DNA from: Bacteroidota bacterium
GTDB lineage: Bacteria > Bacteroidota > Bacteroidia > JACCXN01
Assembly: GCA_013696965.1 (NCBI GenBank)
Contig: JACCXN010000044.1
Coordinates: forward strand, 62,001 to 126,000
Reading direction: 5' to 3'
DNA: 64,000 bases
The notes beneath the pieces are model-generated. The model saw only the letters and a list, made by a program, of their open reading frames with translations. It was not told the origin of the DNA and made no database searches. This document shows positions 28,249 through 37,047 of this stretch, in pieces. The translations under genes and the position numbers were made by a program. Each line of letters opens with the position of its first letter. Position 1 is the first letter of the stretch.

Positions 28249-28947
28249 CGGATTTTTTTTTAAAAAGTAAGAAATATTTTCAATTGTTGTTTTAATGGAA
28301 TTGTAAAATTACATTAATTAAATAAACTATTCCCCCTTGTTAATCAGGATGTTTTTAACATTAGAACCTTGATAATTATTTTTAATTTAATTATTTTAGG
28401 CAATAAGTTTTTAAAAAAAATGGATTTTATTTTTGTTTTTTTTAAAAAAAGCAGTTAAATAGTTAATTATTAAAACGCAGGAAAAAGAATGATATTTTCA
28501 AAAATGGCTTAAAGAACCTTTTGATTTTGCCCATTAATTTTCTTTCATTGCTTGTAGTTTTAATTAAATGTTTTTGCTTGCATTGATATTTTATTTCCCT
28601 ACATTCTGTTTTTTATGCCAGTGCCCTGGGTAATTGACTTTATTACAAAAACGACAAGAAATATAATCCGGCAAAAAATAATTATCCCATTTTTGAGAAG
28701 AATTTTTTTTGGATTTTGATGTTATTTAATACAAAGTAGATTAATAAATAAAATGAACAAAGCCTTTGGTTAAAACACTTGTTTATGAGTGATTTATAAT
28801 AAAACCTGTAAATTTTGGTGTTCATAACTCCTTGCAATTCTTTAAAACTTAAAATAAAAAAACAACTCTCATAAACCCTTATAATATTACTTTTGTATTT
28901 AATTAAGTTATAAATCAAGTATCAGCAGTCAGCTATAATTATAAAAT
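28249..28947. other. 699-bp divergent intergenic region between nrdJ and purL
   Basis: The region is very AT-rich with long A/T runs. I find no convincing gene: a leftward 78-codon frame at 28682-28918 has Lys/Tyr/Phe-biased, non-domain-like content and is rejected. I looked for B12-box-like sequence upstream of nrdJ and saw nothing clear. The purL -7 element lies at its right end. Confidence 0.6.
28888..28895 (+). promoter_or_regulatory. -7 promoter element of purL
   Basis: TACTTTTG matches TAnnTTTG exactly, giving a predicted 5' leader of roughly 45 nt before the purL ATG at 28948. No TTG is seen at the expected -33 distance. Confidence 0.5.
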
Positions 28948-31185
28948 ATGCAATCCACAACCAGTTTACAGGAAGTTACCGTTGAAACAGCAAAAGAATT
29001 AGGCCTTTTACCTGAAGAATACGAAAAGATAAAATCTATATTAGGGAGGAACCCAAATTTTACGGAATTAAGCATTTATTCTGTAATGTGGTCGGAGCAC
29101 TGCTCTTACAAAAATTCTATAGCATGGTTAAAGACCTTGCCAAAAGATGGCCCACATATGCTTGCTAAGGCAGGGGAGGAAAATGCCGGACTTGTAGATA
29201 TTGGTGATGGTTTGGCTTGTTGTTTTAAAATAGAATCACACAATCACCCCTCCGCTCTTGAGCCTTATCAAGGTGCTGCAACAGGTGTGGGTGGGATTAA
29301 CCGTGATATATTTACTATGGGTGCAAGGCCGGTTGCTCAGCTTAATTCATTAAGATTTGGAGATTTAAAATTAGACCGTACTAAATGGTTGGTTAAGGGT
29401 GTTGTGAAAGGGATAGGTGATTATGGTAATGCATTTGGAATTCCTACTGTTGGGGGTGAAGTTTTTTTTGATCCCTGCTACAATACTAATCCTCTTGTAA
29501 ACGCTATGTCTGCCGGCCTTGTAAAAGTTGGACAAACTGTATCTGCTACCTCCTATGGAGTTGGCAATCCTGTTTTCATTGTTGGTTCTGCAACTGGAAA
29601 AGATGGTATTCATGGGGCGGCTTTTGCATCAAAGGATATTACTGAGGAGTCAGCAAAGGATTTGCCTGCTGTTCAGGTAGGTGATCCATTTCAGGAAAAA
29701 TTGCTGTTAGAGGCATCCCTTGAAGTCATACAAACAGGTGCGGTTATTGGCATGCAGGATATGGGAGCAGCCGGAATTGCTTGCTCTACTTCTGAAATGT
29801 CAGCAAAAGGTGAGCATGGAATGATTATTCATCTTGATCGTGTGCCTGCAAGACAAGAAGGCATGAAACCATTTGAATTTTTGCTTTCCGAATCTCAGGA
29901 AAGAATGTTAATTGTTGTGGAAAAAGGAAAAGAGCAAATGGTTCAGGCCGTTTTTGATAAATGGGATTTGAATTGTGTTCAAATTGGAGAGGTAACCCAG
30001 GGAGAAAGATTGAAATATTACATGAATGGAGAGCTTGTTGCAGATGTTCCAGCTGAATCACTTGTTCTTGGTGGCGGAGCCCCTGTTTATCATAGAGAAT
30101 ATTCCGAACCAGCTTATTTCGCAGAGGCTAATAAATTCAAAATAGAAAATGTAAATCAACCTGAAAATTTAATAGAGGTTGGTAAATTTTTGGCTTCTCA
30201 TCCTAATATTGCATCTAAAAAGTGGGTTTATGAGCAGTATGATTCAATGGTGGGAACTGTAAATATGAATGTTAATTCGCCCAGTGATGCAGCAATTGTG
30301 AACATTAAAGGAACCAGCAAAGCAATAGCACTTACTGTTGATTGTAATTCAAGGTATGTTCATGCCGATCCTGAAAAAGGTTGTGCCATTGCTGTTTCAG
30401 AGGCCGCACGTAACATTGTTTGTTCCGGGGGTATGCCAAGTGCCATTACCAACTGTCTTAATTTCGGAAACCCTTATTTGCCTGAAGTTTATTGGCAGTT
30501 TGTTGGTGCTATTAAGGGTATGAGCCAAGCTTGTCTTAAGTTCGGCACACCTGTAACTGGTGGTAATGTTAGTTTTTACAATCAATCAACAATTGGTGAT
30601 AAAACAATTCCTGTTTTTCCCACTCCAACAATAGGAATGTTGGGAGTTTTGCCAGATAAATCATTAAAAACAGGTTTAGGATTTAAAAGCGAAGGTGATT
30701 TGATTTATTTAATAGGGGAGTCCAAAAATGACATTAACTGTTCTGAATACTTATATAGTTTCCATAAAGTTAAACTTTCACCTGCACCATTTTTCGATCT
30801 GGATAAAGAATACGATATGCACCAGGCGATATTAAATTTAATTGAGGCAAAACTTATTCAGTCAGCACATGATTGTTCTGATGGTGGCTTATTCATTACA
30901 TTAATGGAATCGGCATTGGTAAATGGTTTTGGCTTTGATGTTACATCAGATGATGAATTCAGAAAAGATGCTTTTCTTTTTGGAGAAGCTCAGGGACGGG
31001 TGGTTGTATCTATTAAACCAGAAAATGAAGAGCGTTTTATTGAACAAATGGCTCAAAGCAATGTAGAGTTTAATATTTTAGGTGAAGTTAATTCTGGTGA
31101 GTTTTACATCGATGATGAGAGTTGGGGAACTGTTTCCTGGTATAAAGAAATGTACCATACAGCATTAGGCAAGCTGTTGAGTTAA
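28948..31185 (+). CDS. purL: Phosphoribosylformylglycinamidine synthase subunit PurL
   Basis: PurL converts FGAR to FGAM with ATP and ammonia in purine synthesis, working with PurQ and PurS. Diagnostic stretches include [11 protein letters not shown] near residue 48, [20 protein letters not shown] near residue 90, [18 protein letters not shown] near residue 270 and CSDGGLF in the second AIR-synthase half. The 745-aa length is that of the small PurL type, which lacks a fused glutaminase domain, so separate purQ and purS genes are expected elsewhere. Confidence 0.96.
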   Translation: MQSTTSLQEVTVETAKELGLLPEEYEKIKSILGRNPNFTELSIYSVMWSEHCSYKNSIAWLKTLPKDGPHMLAKAGEENAGLVDIGDGLACCFKIESHNHPSALEPYQGAATGVGGINRDIFTMGARPVAQLNSLRFGDLKLDRTKWLVKGVVKGIGDYGNAFGIPTVGGEVFFDPCYNTNPLVNAMSAGLVKVGQTVSATSYGVGNPVFIVGSATGKDGIHGAAFASKDITEESAKDLPAVQVGDPFQEKLLLEASLEVIQTGAVIGMQDMGAAGIACSTSEMSAKGEHGMIIHLDRVPARQEGMKPFEFLLSESQERMLIVVEKGKEQMVQAVFDKWDLNCVQIGEVTQGERLKYYMNGELVADVPAESLVLGGGAPVYHREYSEPAYFAEANKFKIENVNQPENLIEVGKFLASHPNIASKKWVYEQYDSMVGTVNMNVNSPSDAAIVNIKGTSKAIALTVDCNSRYVHADPEKGCAIAVSEAARNIVCSGGMPSAITNCLNFGNPYLPEVYWQFVGAIKGMSQACLKFGTPVTGGNVSFYNQSTIGDKTIPVFPTPTIGMLGVLPDKSLKTGLGFKSEGDLIYLIGESKNDINCSEYLYSFHKVKLSPAPFFDLDKEYDMHQAILNLIEAKLIQSAHDCSDGGLFITLMESALVNGFGFDVTSDDEFRKDAFLFGEAQGRVVVSIKPENEERFIEQMAQSNVEFNILGEVNSGEFYIDDESWGTVSWYKEMYHTALGKLLS

Positions 31186-31279
31186 TTGGTGATTAGTGTA
31201 GGAAAAAATGTAAAACAGTCCTGCAAATTTAAAATAAGACTACTATAATACTTGTTCAATATATACAAACAACATTAAT

Positions 31280-31744
31280 TTGGGAATAATAATCAGAAAA
31301 GGAGAAAAGAAAGATCTTCCAGAAGTCTTAAGGCTTATTAAGGAACTTGCCGAATACGAAAAAGAGCCATTGGAGGTAAGTAATACTTTGGAAATGATGG
31401 AAGAGGATGGGTTTGGAAAAAAACCTGTATTTGATTTTTTTGTTGCTGAATCTTTAAATGGAATTACTGGAATTGCATTGTATTACACCAAATATTCAAC
31501 CTGGAAAGGCAAATGCATCTTTCTTGAAGACATTATTGTAACAGAAAAAATGCGTGGCAATAAGATTGGCGACAAACTTTTCTCTGAAGTGGTGAAAGTA
31601 AGTCGGGAATTAAAGGTGGAGCGCATGGAATGGCAAGTTCTTAATTGGAATACGCCAGCAATTAATTTTTATAAAAAATACAATGTTCGCTTTGATGATG
31701 GCTGGATAAATTGCAAACTTGAATATAACCAATTACAGGCCTAA
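31280..31744 (+). CDS. GNAT N-acetyltransferase (diamine acetyltransferase-like)
   Basis: This 154-aa GNAT domain resembles spermidine/spermine-type acetyltransferases: IRKGEKKDLPEVLRLIKELA at the start, YYTKYSTWKGKCIFLEDIIV near residue 73 (core strands), the acetyl-CoA loop EKMRGNKIGDKL, and WQVLNWNTPAINFYKKY at the end. A polyamine or thialysine substrate is plausible but unproven. No ATG fits; the frame starts at TTG (31280). It follows purL by 94 bp and precedes the aspartate kinase on the same strand. Confidence 0.87.
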   Translation: MGIIIRKGEKKDLPEVLRLIKELAEYEKEPLEVSNTLEMMEEDGFGKKPVFDFFVAESLNGITGIALYYTKYSTWKGKCIFLEDIIVTEKMRGNKIGDKLFSEVVKVSRELKVERMEWQVLNWNTPAINFYKKYNVRFDDGWINCKLEYNQLQA

Positions 31745-31811
31745 TTTAGCTTGCACTAAAATTTCCCCAATACTATTTATAAAAATTAAAAGCGTTTAAC
31801 ATTCAAAAAAA

Positions 31812-33083
31812 ATGCAAGTTTTCAAATTTGGAGGCGCATCGGTAAAGGATGCAAGCGGAGTTAAAAATTTAACTGAAGTTCTCAGGAGATTTAAGGGTGA
31901 AAAGCTTGTGGTTGTAGTTTCTGCAATGGGAAAAACTACAAATGCCCTTGAAAGGTTGCTTGATGCATGGTATTACAAATCCTCTGATGTTTCCCCGCTA
32001 CTTCAGGAGATAAAAGAGTATCATTTCACTATACTTGATTCCCTTTTTCCGGATAAAAAAAATTCAATCTATACTGATATTGCCAACACCTTTGTTGAAA
32101 TAGAATGGACCATTGAAGATGAACCCCAGCGGGATTACGATTTTGAATACGATCAGGTGGTTTCAGTTGGTGAGTTGCTTTCTACAAAAATTGTAAGTGC
32201 ATACCTTAAGGAACAGGGTATTGAGAATTTATGGAAAGATGTAAGGGATTTTCTTCAAACAGACAATACTTATAGAGAGGGGAAAGTACAGTGGGAATTA
32301 ACAGAGAGCCTGGCAAAAGATCAACTTCTTCCTTTTTTTAAGGAGAATCCACAAGGAATAATTTTAACCCAAGGATTTATTGGTGGAACCTCCGAAAATT
32401 TCACTACAACCCTTGGCCGTGAGGGTTCTGATTATTCCGCATCTATTATTGCTTTTGTATTGGAGGCAACGTGTGTTACTATTTGGAAAGATGTTCCTGG
32501 TGTGCTTAATGCTGACCCGAAATGGTTTGATGATACTGTTATGATTGAGCAACTATCCTACCATGATGCAATTGAACTTGCCTATTATGGGGCAAGCGTC
32601 ATACACCCTAAAACTATAAAACCACTTCAAAATAAGCATATACCTTTGTATGTGAAATCTTTTATTCAACCTGATAGTGGAGGAACCACTATTAATTCTA
32701 TTGAAAGCGCAGTTCCAATCCCTTCTTTTATTTTTAAAATGAATCAGGTATTAATTTCCATTAAACCTCGCGATTTTTCTTTTATAGTAGAGGAAAATCT
32801 AAGTGATATTTTCAGGCTTTTTGCAAAACACAAAGTAAAAATAAACGTGATGCAAAATTCGGCAGTAAGTTTTTCTGTCACAATTGATGATCATGAAAAG
32901 AATGTAACTGAACTGGTAGAAGAATTAAAGCAAAATTTTTATGTGCTTTATAACAATAACCTGGAATTGGTAACAATTCGTCATTATGATCAACCAACCA
33001 TTGATCGTTTACTATTTAATAAAGAAGTATTGTTGGAATTAAAGACCAGAAATACGGTACAAATGGTTGTGAAAAACCTTTGA
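31812..33083 (+). CDS. Aspartate kinase (monofunctional)
   Basis: This enzyme phosphorylates L-aspartate at the entry to lysine, threonine and methionine synthesis. The opening MQVFKFGGASVKDASGVKNL is the KFGG signature, GREGSDYSASI (near residue 200) is the substrate motif, and WKDVPGVLNADPKW follows. An ACT regulatory region fills the last ~130 residues. The 423-aa length shows no homoserine dehydrogenase fusion, unlike many Bacteroidota ThrA proteins. I assign no lysC or thrA symbol because the regulatory specificity cannot be read. Confidence 0.93.
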   Translation: MQVFKFGGASVKDASGVKNLTEVLRRFKGEKLVVVVSAMGKTTNALERLLDAWYYKSSDVSPLLQEIKEYHFTILDSLFPDKKNSIYTDIANTFVEIEWTIEDEPQRDYDFEYDQVVSVGELLSTKIVSAYLKEQGIENLWKDVRDFLQTDNTYREGKVQWELTESLAKDQLLPFFKENPQGIILTQGFIGGTSENFTTTLGREGSDYSASIIAFVLEATCVTIWKDVPGVLNADPKWFDDTVMIEQLSYHDAIELAYYGASVIHPKTIKPLQNKHIPLYVKSFIQPDSGGTTINSIESAVPIPSFIFKMNQVLISIKPRDFSFIVEENLSDIFRLFAKHKVKINVMQNSAVSFSVTIDDHEKNVTELVEELKQNFYVLYNNNLELVTIRHYDQPTIDRLLFNKEVLLELKTRNTVQMVVKNL

Positions 33084-33325
33084 TTTATTTTTGTGTTTAT
33101 TTTATTTTCCATTGAAAAATCGAGGATAAAATCATTTAATAAATTAAAGCCTAATTCTCGCCCTTTCACAAAGCTTTTACAATACCAAAAAAAACATTCA
33201 GTTCATTCTCTTTATATAAACTGGTATAAAGACAGACAGTGTTGTAAGGTTAAATTTCTAAAGGTTTAGGGGAAATATATCATCAGTTATTCAAAAAAAA
33301 CCTTTCCGTTTCTGATTCAAATTTA

Positions 33326-33353
33326 TTGGGCACATTGCTTGGTTTTACTTTTG
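33326..33353 (+). promoter_or_regulatory. Promoter (-33 TTG and -7 TACTTTTG) for the 98-aa secreted protein
   Basis: TTG at 33326-33328 and TACTTTTG at 33346-33353 are separated by 17 bp, a complete Bacteroidota-type promoter 13 bp ahead of the ATG at 33367. This supports the small downstream ORF being expressed. Confidence 0.6.
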
Positions 33354-33366
33354 GAAATTATTTCCC

Positions 33367-33663
33367 ATGAAAAACCTGAGCATTTTATTTTCATTGTTGT
33401 TTTCATTTCAGGCATTTGCTTATGAAGTGAATAAAAGTCAAGTCAAATATTTTGATGTTTCTTTCCTCAGAAAGGAACCCCTGCCAAACAATTTTGCTGT
33501 TAAAATTGCTGTTAACTCTGATTTAATAATTAAGCAGGAGGAATTACTGAATGATAGGGAAAAGAACAAGAAAAAAGTAAAAAAGAACAGAAAGGCCCCC
33601 AATCAGATGGATAAAAAAAGAAGAATAAAAAAGAACAATAAAAGCAACTGCAACAAATGGTAG
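33367..33663 (+). CDS. Small secreted lysine-rich protein, 98 aa
   Basis: A good signal peptide (MKNLSILFSLLFSFQAFA, cleavage before YEVNKS) precedes about 45 ordinary residues. The tail is extremely basic, dominated by Lys, Arg and Asn (for example KNKKKVKKNRKAPNQ and KKRRIKKNN). No family is recognised. A complete promoter sits just upstream, which argues for a real gene. The basic tail might bind nucleic acid, phosphate-rich envelope polymers or metal; none of this is shown. It is isolated from its neighbours by a 283-bp upstream spacer. Confidence 0.6.
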   Translation: MKNLSILFSLLFSFQAFAYEVNKSQVKYFDVSFLRKEPLPNNFAVKIAVNSDLIIKQEELLNDREKNKKKVKKNRKAPNQMDKKRRIKKNNKSNCNKW

Positions 33664-33716
33664 CTTTGTTAAAGTTTTTAAAATGAAAATTACAATTCAT
33701 TCTTAAAAATTAATGC

Positions 33717-34247
33717 CTATTCATTCCTTTTAAGGCTTGTTAGGCATTTAAATGGTTTAGTTACCTCTGTAATCTTCTTGCTATTGTTAACTCGCTCCCT
33801 TACAATTTTTCTTGCCAGTTTATCCACCTCCCTGTTGTAATTTATTGTTTCCCCTTGTTTTTGATGAGCCTTTACCTTTATAAAATCAAGCGTATGGGTT
33901 TCCATTTGATTGATTAACTTTTTTATTAAATCTAGATTTGGAATTGTTGAACCTTTATTCGTAAGAAAGCCCTTTTGCTTCAACTTTTCTTTTCTCTGTA
34001 GTAGGTTTATTACATATTGACTGTCTGAATAAATTTGAATTACACCCTTCGCCAAATTATTCGATTCTAAATAATCTATTGCCTTAATTACTGCCAATAG
34101 TTCCATTCTGTTGTGCGTTGTTTCAAGCATTACATCTTTTAATATAACTTTTTGAAATGCAATAATAACAATGGCTGCCCAAGCACCTATTTGTAATTTT
34201 GTATTGCAACTACCATCCGTGTAAACCAGAATTTTATCAGGACTCAA
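33717..34247 (-). CDS. Ribonuclease H family protein
   Basis: The RNase H fold and catalytic acidic residues are visible: YTDGSC near residue 9 (first Asp), NRMELLAVIKA near residue 46 (Glu), YSDSQYVINLL near residue 69 (second Asp) and NREVDKLARK near residue 138 (last Asp), with the substrate-handling segment FIKVKAHQ. It would cleave the RNA strand of RNA-DNA hybrids. The protein is 176 aa with a basic C-terminal extension. The only usable start is TTG at 34247. It is a separate leftward gene 170 bp downstream of the HMA lipoprotein. Confidence 0.9.
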   Translation of the reverse strand: MSPDKILVYTDGSCNTKLQIGAWAAIVIIAFQKVILKDVMLETTHNRMELLAVIKAIDYLESNNLAKGVIQIYSDSQYVINLLQRKEKLKQKGFLTNKGSTIPNLDLIKKLINQMETHTLDFIKVKAHQKQGETINYNREVDKLARKIVRERVNNSKKITEVTKPFKCLTSLKRNE

Positions 34248-34373
34248 TATAGTGTAAGTTGTTGTTTTAAGGGAAATAAATAGATTAAGACTTTTCGTTT
34301 TTAAAGCTTAGCTCTTGTCAATCAAAAAAAAATTGAAATGTAAACGATTTAAATTGTGTAAAAACAAAAAGCG

Positions 34374-34401
34374 ATGCAAAAAAGGTATTACTTTTTTGCA
34401 T
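34374..34401 (-). terminator. Hairpin terminator after the HMA lipoprotein gene
   Basis: Arms ATGCAAAAAAG (34374-34384) and CTTTTTTGCAT (34391-34401) pair perfectly around GTATTA, 17 bp past the lipoprotein stop. The stem is AT-rich, so its strength is moderate. Confidence 0.55.
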
Positions 34402-34417
34402 ACATACGGATAGAGTA

Positions 34418-34936
34418 TTAAATTATTTTTATTCGGAATAAATGAAAGATATTCGGAAAGGCAATAGATTTAAAAGGAGGTTCATAGCCTAATTTTTCAA
34501 CTTTTTCATCCTGGCCTTTTTTAGCAGAATTAGGCTCATCTATTGAAATCTGTTTTTTTACTGTTTTTTCAATATTTACGTTTCCTGCCTTATATTGTCC
34601 CTCATTGAGTTCGTTTATCTTGCCAATTAATTGGTTTGCAGAAATTAGATCTGGATCAAATGAAATTTTGGCGGTTTTTTCTTCAAATAATACCTCTGAT
34701 AGAATTACGCCTTCCATTTTTGCAAGCTTTCCTTGTATATACCTGGCGCAACCTACTTCACAGCTCATGCCTTCAATTTCTATATAAGCAATTGTGCTGT
34801 TTAGTTCACCTTCAATTATCTGTTCGGTTACAATGGCTGTGTTTTCAGAAGTACTTTCTGTGCCACAGGCTACCACAAAAAAGGCAAAGGCCAAAATTGT
34901 AAGGATAAAAAGTAACTGATTTTTTATTTTTCTCAT
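34418..34936 (-). CDS. Lipoprotein with heavy-metal-associated (HMA) domain
   Basis: A lipoprotein signal (AFAFFVVACGTES, lipid-modified Cys at about residue 24) precedes one HMA ferredoxin-like domain. The metal loop is GMSCEVGCARY (near residue 55), with three residues between the cysteines rather than the classical CxxC. This CxxxC variant is, from memory, common in Bacteroidota HMA proteins. It probably binds copper or a similar metal in the periplasm. It is 27 bp downstream of a second, classical HMA gene, and the two are likely co-transcribed. Confidence 0.85.
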   Translation of the reverse strand: MRKIKNQLLFILTILAFAFFVVACGTESTSENTAIVTEQIIEGELNSTIAYIEIEGMSCEVGCARYIQGKLAKMEGVILSEVLFEEKTAKISFDPDLISANQLIGKINELNEGQYKAGNVNIEKTVKKQISIDEPNSAKKGQDEKVEKLGYEPPFKSIAFPNIFHLFRIKII

Positions 34937-34963
34937 GGTTGTATTTTATTTGCCTTGTAACAA

Positions 34964-35173
34964 TTATGCTGCCTTGTACATTCCTGAATCATTAATTACT
35001 TCAACTAATTTATCTCTTGATATCAAATCAGGGTTAATGGAAACAGTTGCATTTGATTCATTTAAGTTAACATCCACAGCAATCACCCCCTCTTGCTCAG
35101 TTAATATGTTTTCTACTGCCTTTTTACAATGACCACAGGTCATTCCTTCTACTTTAATAACTATATTTTCCAT
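34964..35173 (-). CDS. Small HMA metallochaperone (CopZ-like)
   Basis: This 69-aa protein is a single HMA domain with the metal loop GMTCGHCKKAV (residues 10-20) and the conserved later VDVNLNESNATV and NDSGM elements. Such stand-alone domains deliver Cu(I) to exporters or regulators in the cytosol. No copper ATPase lies in the window. It is the first gene of a two-gene leftward unit with the HMA lipoprotein and has a well-formed promoter containing an inverted repeat. Confidence 0.9.
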   Translation of the reverse strand: MENIVIKVEGMTCGHCKKAVENILTEQEGVIAVDVNLNESNATVSINPDLISRDKLVEVINDSGMYKAA

Positions 35174-35204
35174 AAATGTATAAATAAATAATTTAATACT
35201 ACTG

Positions 35205-35231
35205 CAAATATAATTCTATTGTTAGAATCAA
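35205..35231 (-). promoter_or_regulatory. Promoter of the HMA pair with an inverted repeat filling the spacer
   Basis: Read leftward, TTG (35229-35231) and TATATTTG (35205-35212) are separated by exactly 16 bp. Those 16 bp (35213-35228) are the inverted repeat ATTCTA-N4-TAGAAT. A repressor or MerR-type activator site between the two promoter elements is the natural reading, fitting a metal-responsive gene pair. No regulator gene is adjacent. Confidence 0.55.
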
Positions 35232-35276
35232 ATTAACAATATTTAATATCAGAAATAAAAACGGAGTAATTTAGTT

Positions 35277-35284
35277 TATATTTG
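35277..35284 (+). promoter_or_regulatory. -7 promoter element of the DMT transporter gene
   Basis: TATATTTG matches TAnnTTTG exactly, 18 bp ahead of the ATG at 35303, giving a leader of roughly a dozen bases. No TTG at -33 is evident. It is divergent from the HMA promoter. Confidence 0.5.
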
Positions 35285-35302
35285 CGCCTTTTTAGTTAAA
35301 TT

Positions 35303-36232
35303 ATGAATATTAATACCAAAACCGGACACTGGACTATATTGCTGATTTTGGCTTTTATTTGGGGTAGTTCTTTTATCCTTATGAAAAGAGGCCTTGAATC
35401 ATTTTCGTATACTCAGGTAGCATCACTGCGTCTTTTCATTGCCTTTTTGTTTCTAATTCCTTTTGCTTTGCCTCATTTAAAAATGATGTTTGGAAAAAAG
35501 GCCTTCTATATTATGTCGGTAGGTGTTATTGGAAATGGAATTCCGGCATTCTTATTTACCTATGCACAAAAGGGACTTTCAAGTTCACTTACTGGTATGT
35601 TAAATTCACTTACTCCATTATTTACGCTTGTTCTGGGCATATTTGTTTTTAAATCGAAAATAAAATGGCACAATGGCCTGGGTGTGGTTGTAGGGTTAAC
35701 CGGAGCTTTGGGATTAATAGCTGCCAATGAAAGCAACTCTTTTAATGGGAGTTTCCATTATGCATCCTATATTATACTTGCAACTATTTTTTATGCAACA
35801 AGCATAAATATTATAAAAAAACACCTGTCAGAAGTTACTTCGGTTCAAATTGCTTCCCTTGCACTTATGTTTGTTGGGCCCTTTGCAGGCATTTATCTTT
35901 TTTTCACTGATTTTACAACAGTTCTTTTTTCCAAACCTGGGGCATTTACAAGTTTGGGATATGTAGCAATACTTGCCATTGTTGGCACGGCATTATCCAT
36001 TATTGTTTTTAATATTCTCATAAAAATGACAAATGCAATATTTGCATCCTCAGTTACGTATATAATACCTGTATTTGCAATGCTGTGGGGAATCTTTGAC
36101 AACGAAGTGATTTCCATAGTTCAATTAATATGGATAGGAATTATTTTATTGGGAGTTTACCTGGTAAATACTAAAAAAGAGATAATAAAAGAATTAAAGT
36201 TAAAAAAAGCAGAACTTAATTTGGGCGATTAA
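35303..36232 (+). CDS. DMT-superfamily EamA transporter
   Basis: Ten predicted membrane helices form two EamA repeats over 309 aa. The first repeat opens with the family-typical LAFIWGSSFILMKRGLESFS near residue 16 and the second begins around residue 155. Such proteins export small metabolites across the inner membrane; the substrate cannot be predicted. It has its own promoter, divergent from the HMA genes, and ends 72 bp before rplU, which has its own promoter-like element. Confidence 0.9.
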   Translation: MNINTKTGHWTILLILAFIWGSSFILMKRGLESFSYTQVASLRLFIAFLFLIPFALPHLKMMFGKKAFYIMSVGVIGNGIPAFLFTYAQKGLSSSLTGMLNSLTPLFTLVLGIFVFKSKIKWHNGLGVVVGLTGALGLIAANESNSFNGSFHYASYIILATIFYATSINIIKKHLSEVTSVQIASLALMFVGPFAGIYLFFTDFTTVLFSKPGAFTSLGYVAILAIVGTALSIIVFNILIKMTNAIFASSVTYIIPVFAMLWGIFDNEVISIVQLIWIGIILLGVYLVNTKKEIIKELKLKKAELNLGD

Positions 36233-36243
36233 ATTTCTTTTTT

Positions 36244-36251
36244 TATCTTCG
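36244..36251 (+). promoter_or_regulatory. -7-like element of rplU with extended downstream motif
   Basis: TATCTTCG differs from TAnnTTTG by one base and is followed by CAGCCC. The same extended string TATCTTYGCAGCCC occurs before the HU gene (54354-54367), suggesting a shared strong promoter type for growth-linked genes. Confidence 0.5.
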
Positions 36252-36304
36252 CAGCCCGAAAATAATTTATTGAAGGGGATAATTAATTTAAAAAACACAT
36301 TACA

Positions 36305-36625
36305 ATGTACGCAATTGTAGATATAGCAGGACAACAGTTTAAGGTTGAAAAAGACAATAAAATATACGTAAACAGACTTCCAGGAGACGAAGGCTCTAAA
36401 GTAGAGTTTGACAATGTTCTTCTTGTTGAAAATGACGGAAAAGTAATTGTTGGAGTTCCTGCTGTTAAAGGAGGTAAGGTAACCGCAACGATAGTTTCTC
36501 ATTTAAAGGGAGATAAAGTTATTGTTTTCAAAAAGAAAAGAAGAAAAGGGTATCAAAAATCAAATGGACATCGCCAGTATTTGAGCCAAATTCAAATTGA
36601 AGGCATTGCTGCTACAGGAATCTAA
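36305..36625 (+). CDS. rplU: 50S ribosomal protein L21 (bL21)
   Basis: This 106-aa protein starts MYAIVDIAGQQFKVEKDNKI, the typical bL21 opening, and has the basic FKKKRRKGYQKSNGHRQ segment that contacts 23S rRNA. It is a structural component of the large subunit. It is followed 47 bp later by rpmA, the near-universal L21-L27 pairing. Confidence 0.97.
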   Translation: MYAIVDIAGQQFKVEKDNKIYVNRLPGDEGSKVEFDNVLLVENDGKVIVGVPAVKGGKVTATIVSHLKGDKVIVFKKKRRKGYQKSNGHRQYLSQIQIEGIAATGI

Positions 36626-36672
36626 GTAAAAAAATATTGTTATCATAGTATTAAAATTTAAAAAAATAAAAA

Positions 36673-36930
36673 ATGGCACATAAGAAAGGGGCGGGTAGTT
36701 CCAAAAACGGAAGGGAATCGCACAGTAAAAGATTAGGTGTTAAAATATTTGGTGGTCAAGCTGCCATTTCTGGTAATATTATTATCAGACAAAGAGGTAC
36801 AAAACACCATCCGGGTACAAATGTTGGAATTGGAAAAGATCACACGCTTTTCGCTCTTACTGACGGAATAGTAACCTTCAGCAAAAAAAGAGATGATAAA
36901 TCCTACGTATCTATTGAGCCTTTCGCTTAA
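36673..36930 (+). CDS. rpmA: 50S ribosomal protein L27 (bL27)
   Basis: This 85-aa bL27 starts [20 protein letters not shown], the conserved N-terminal tail that reaches the peptidyl-transferase centre. It begins directly with MAHKKG and lacks the N-terminal extension that is cleaved in Firmicutes. It is co-transcribed with rplU and followed by a terminator with a UUCG loop. Confidence 0.97.
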   Translation: MAHKKGAGSSKNGRESHSKRLGVKIFGGQAAISGNIIIRQRGTKHHPGTNVGIGKDHTLFALTDGIVTFSKKRDDKSYVSIEPFA

Positions 36931-36952
36931 TACTACAGCTTAAATCAAATTG

Positions 36953-36982
36953 AAAAAACCTGAAATTCGTTTCGGGTTTTTT
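36953..36982 (+). terminator. Terminator with UUCG tetraloop after rpmA
   Basis: AAAAAACCTGAAA (36953-36965) pairs with TTTCGGGTTTTTT (36970-36982), with one G-U pair, around the loop TTCG, an exceptionally stable tetraloop. It ends in a T run and is followed by TGTTTTTG. It separates rplU-rpmA from serS. Confidence 0.85.
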
Positions 36983-37047
36983 TGTTTTTGGGTTTTAGTT
37001 TTCTGCTCATAATTAATAACTTTACTCTATAATTAAATTTAAAATAA

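Noticed and set aside
28249-28700. Possible cobalamin riboswitch upstream of nrdJ
   Set aside because: A GCCAGTG-like string near 28618 is on the wrong strand and the other conserved B12-box parts were not found by eye.
28682-28918. Leftward 78-codon frame in the nrdJ-purL spacer
   Set aside because: Composition is dominated by Lys, Phe, Tyr and Asn as expected of random AT-rich DNA; no signal peptide, no domain, and it overlaps the likely purL promoter.
36200-36502. 100-codon frame opposite rplU
   Set aside because: Entirely antisense to ribosomal protein L21 and its leader; no independent support.
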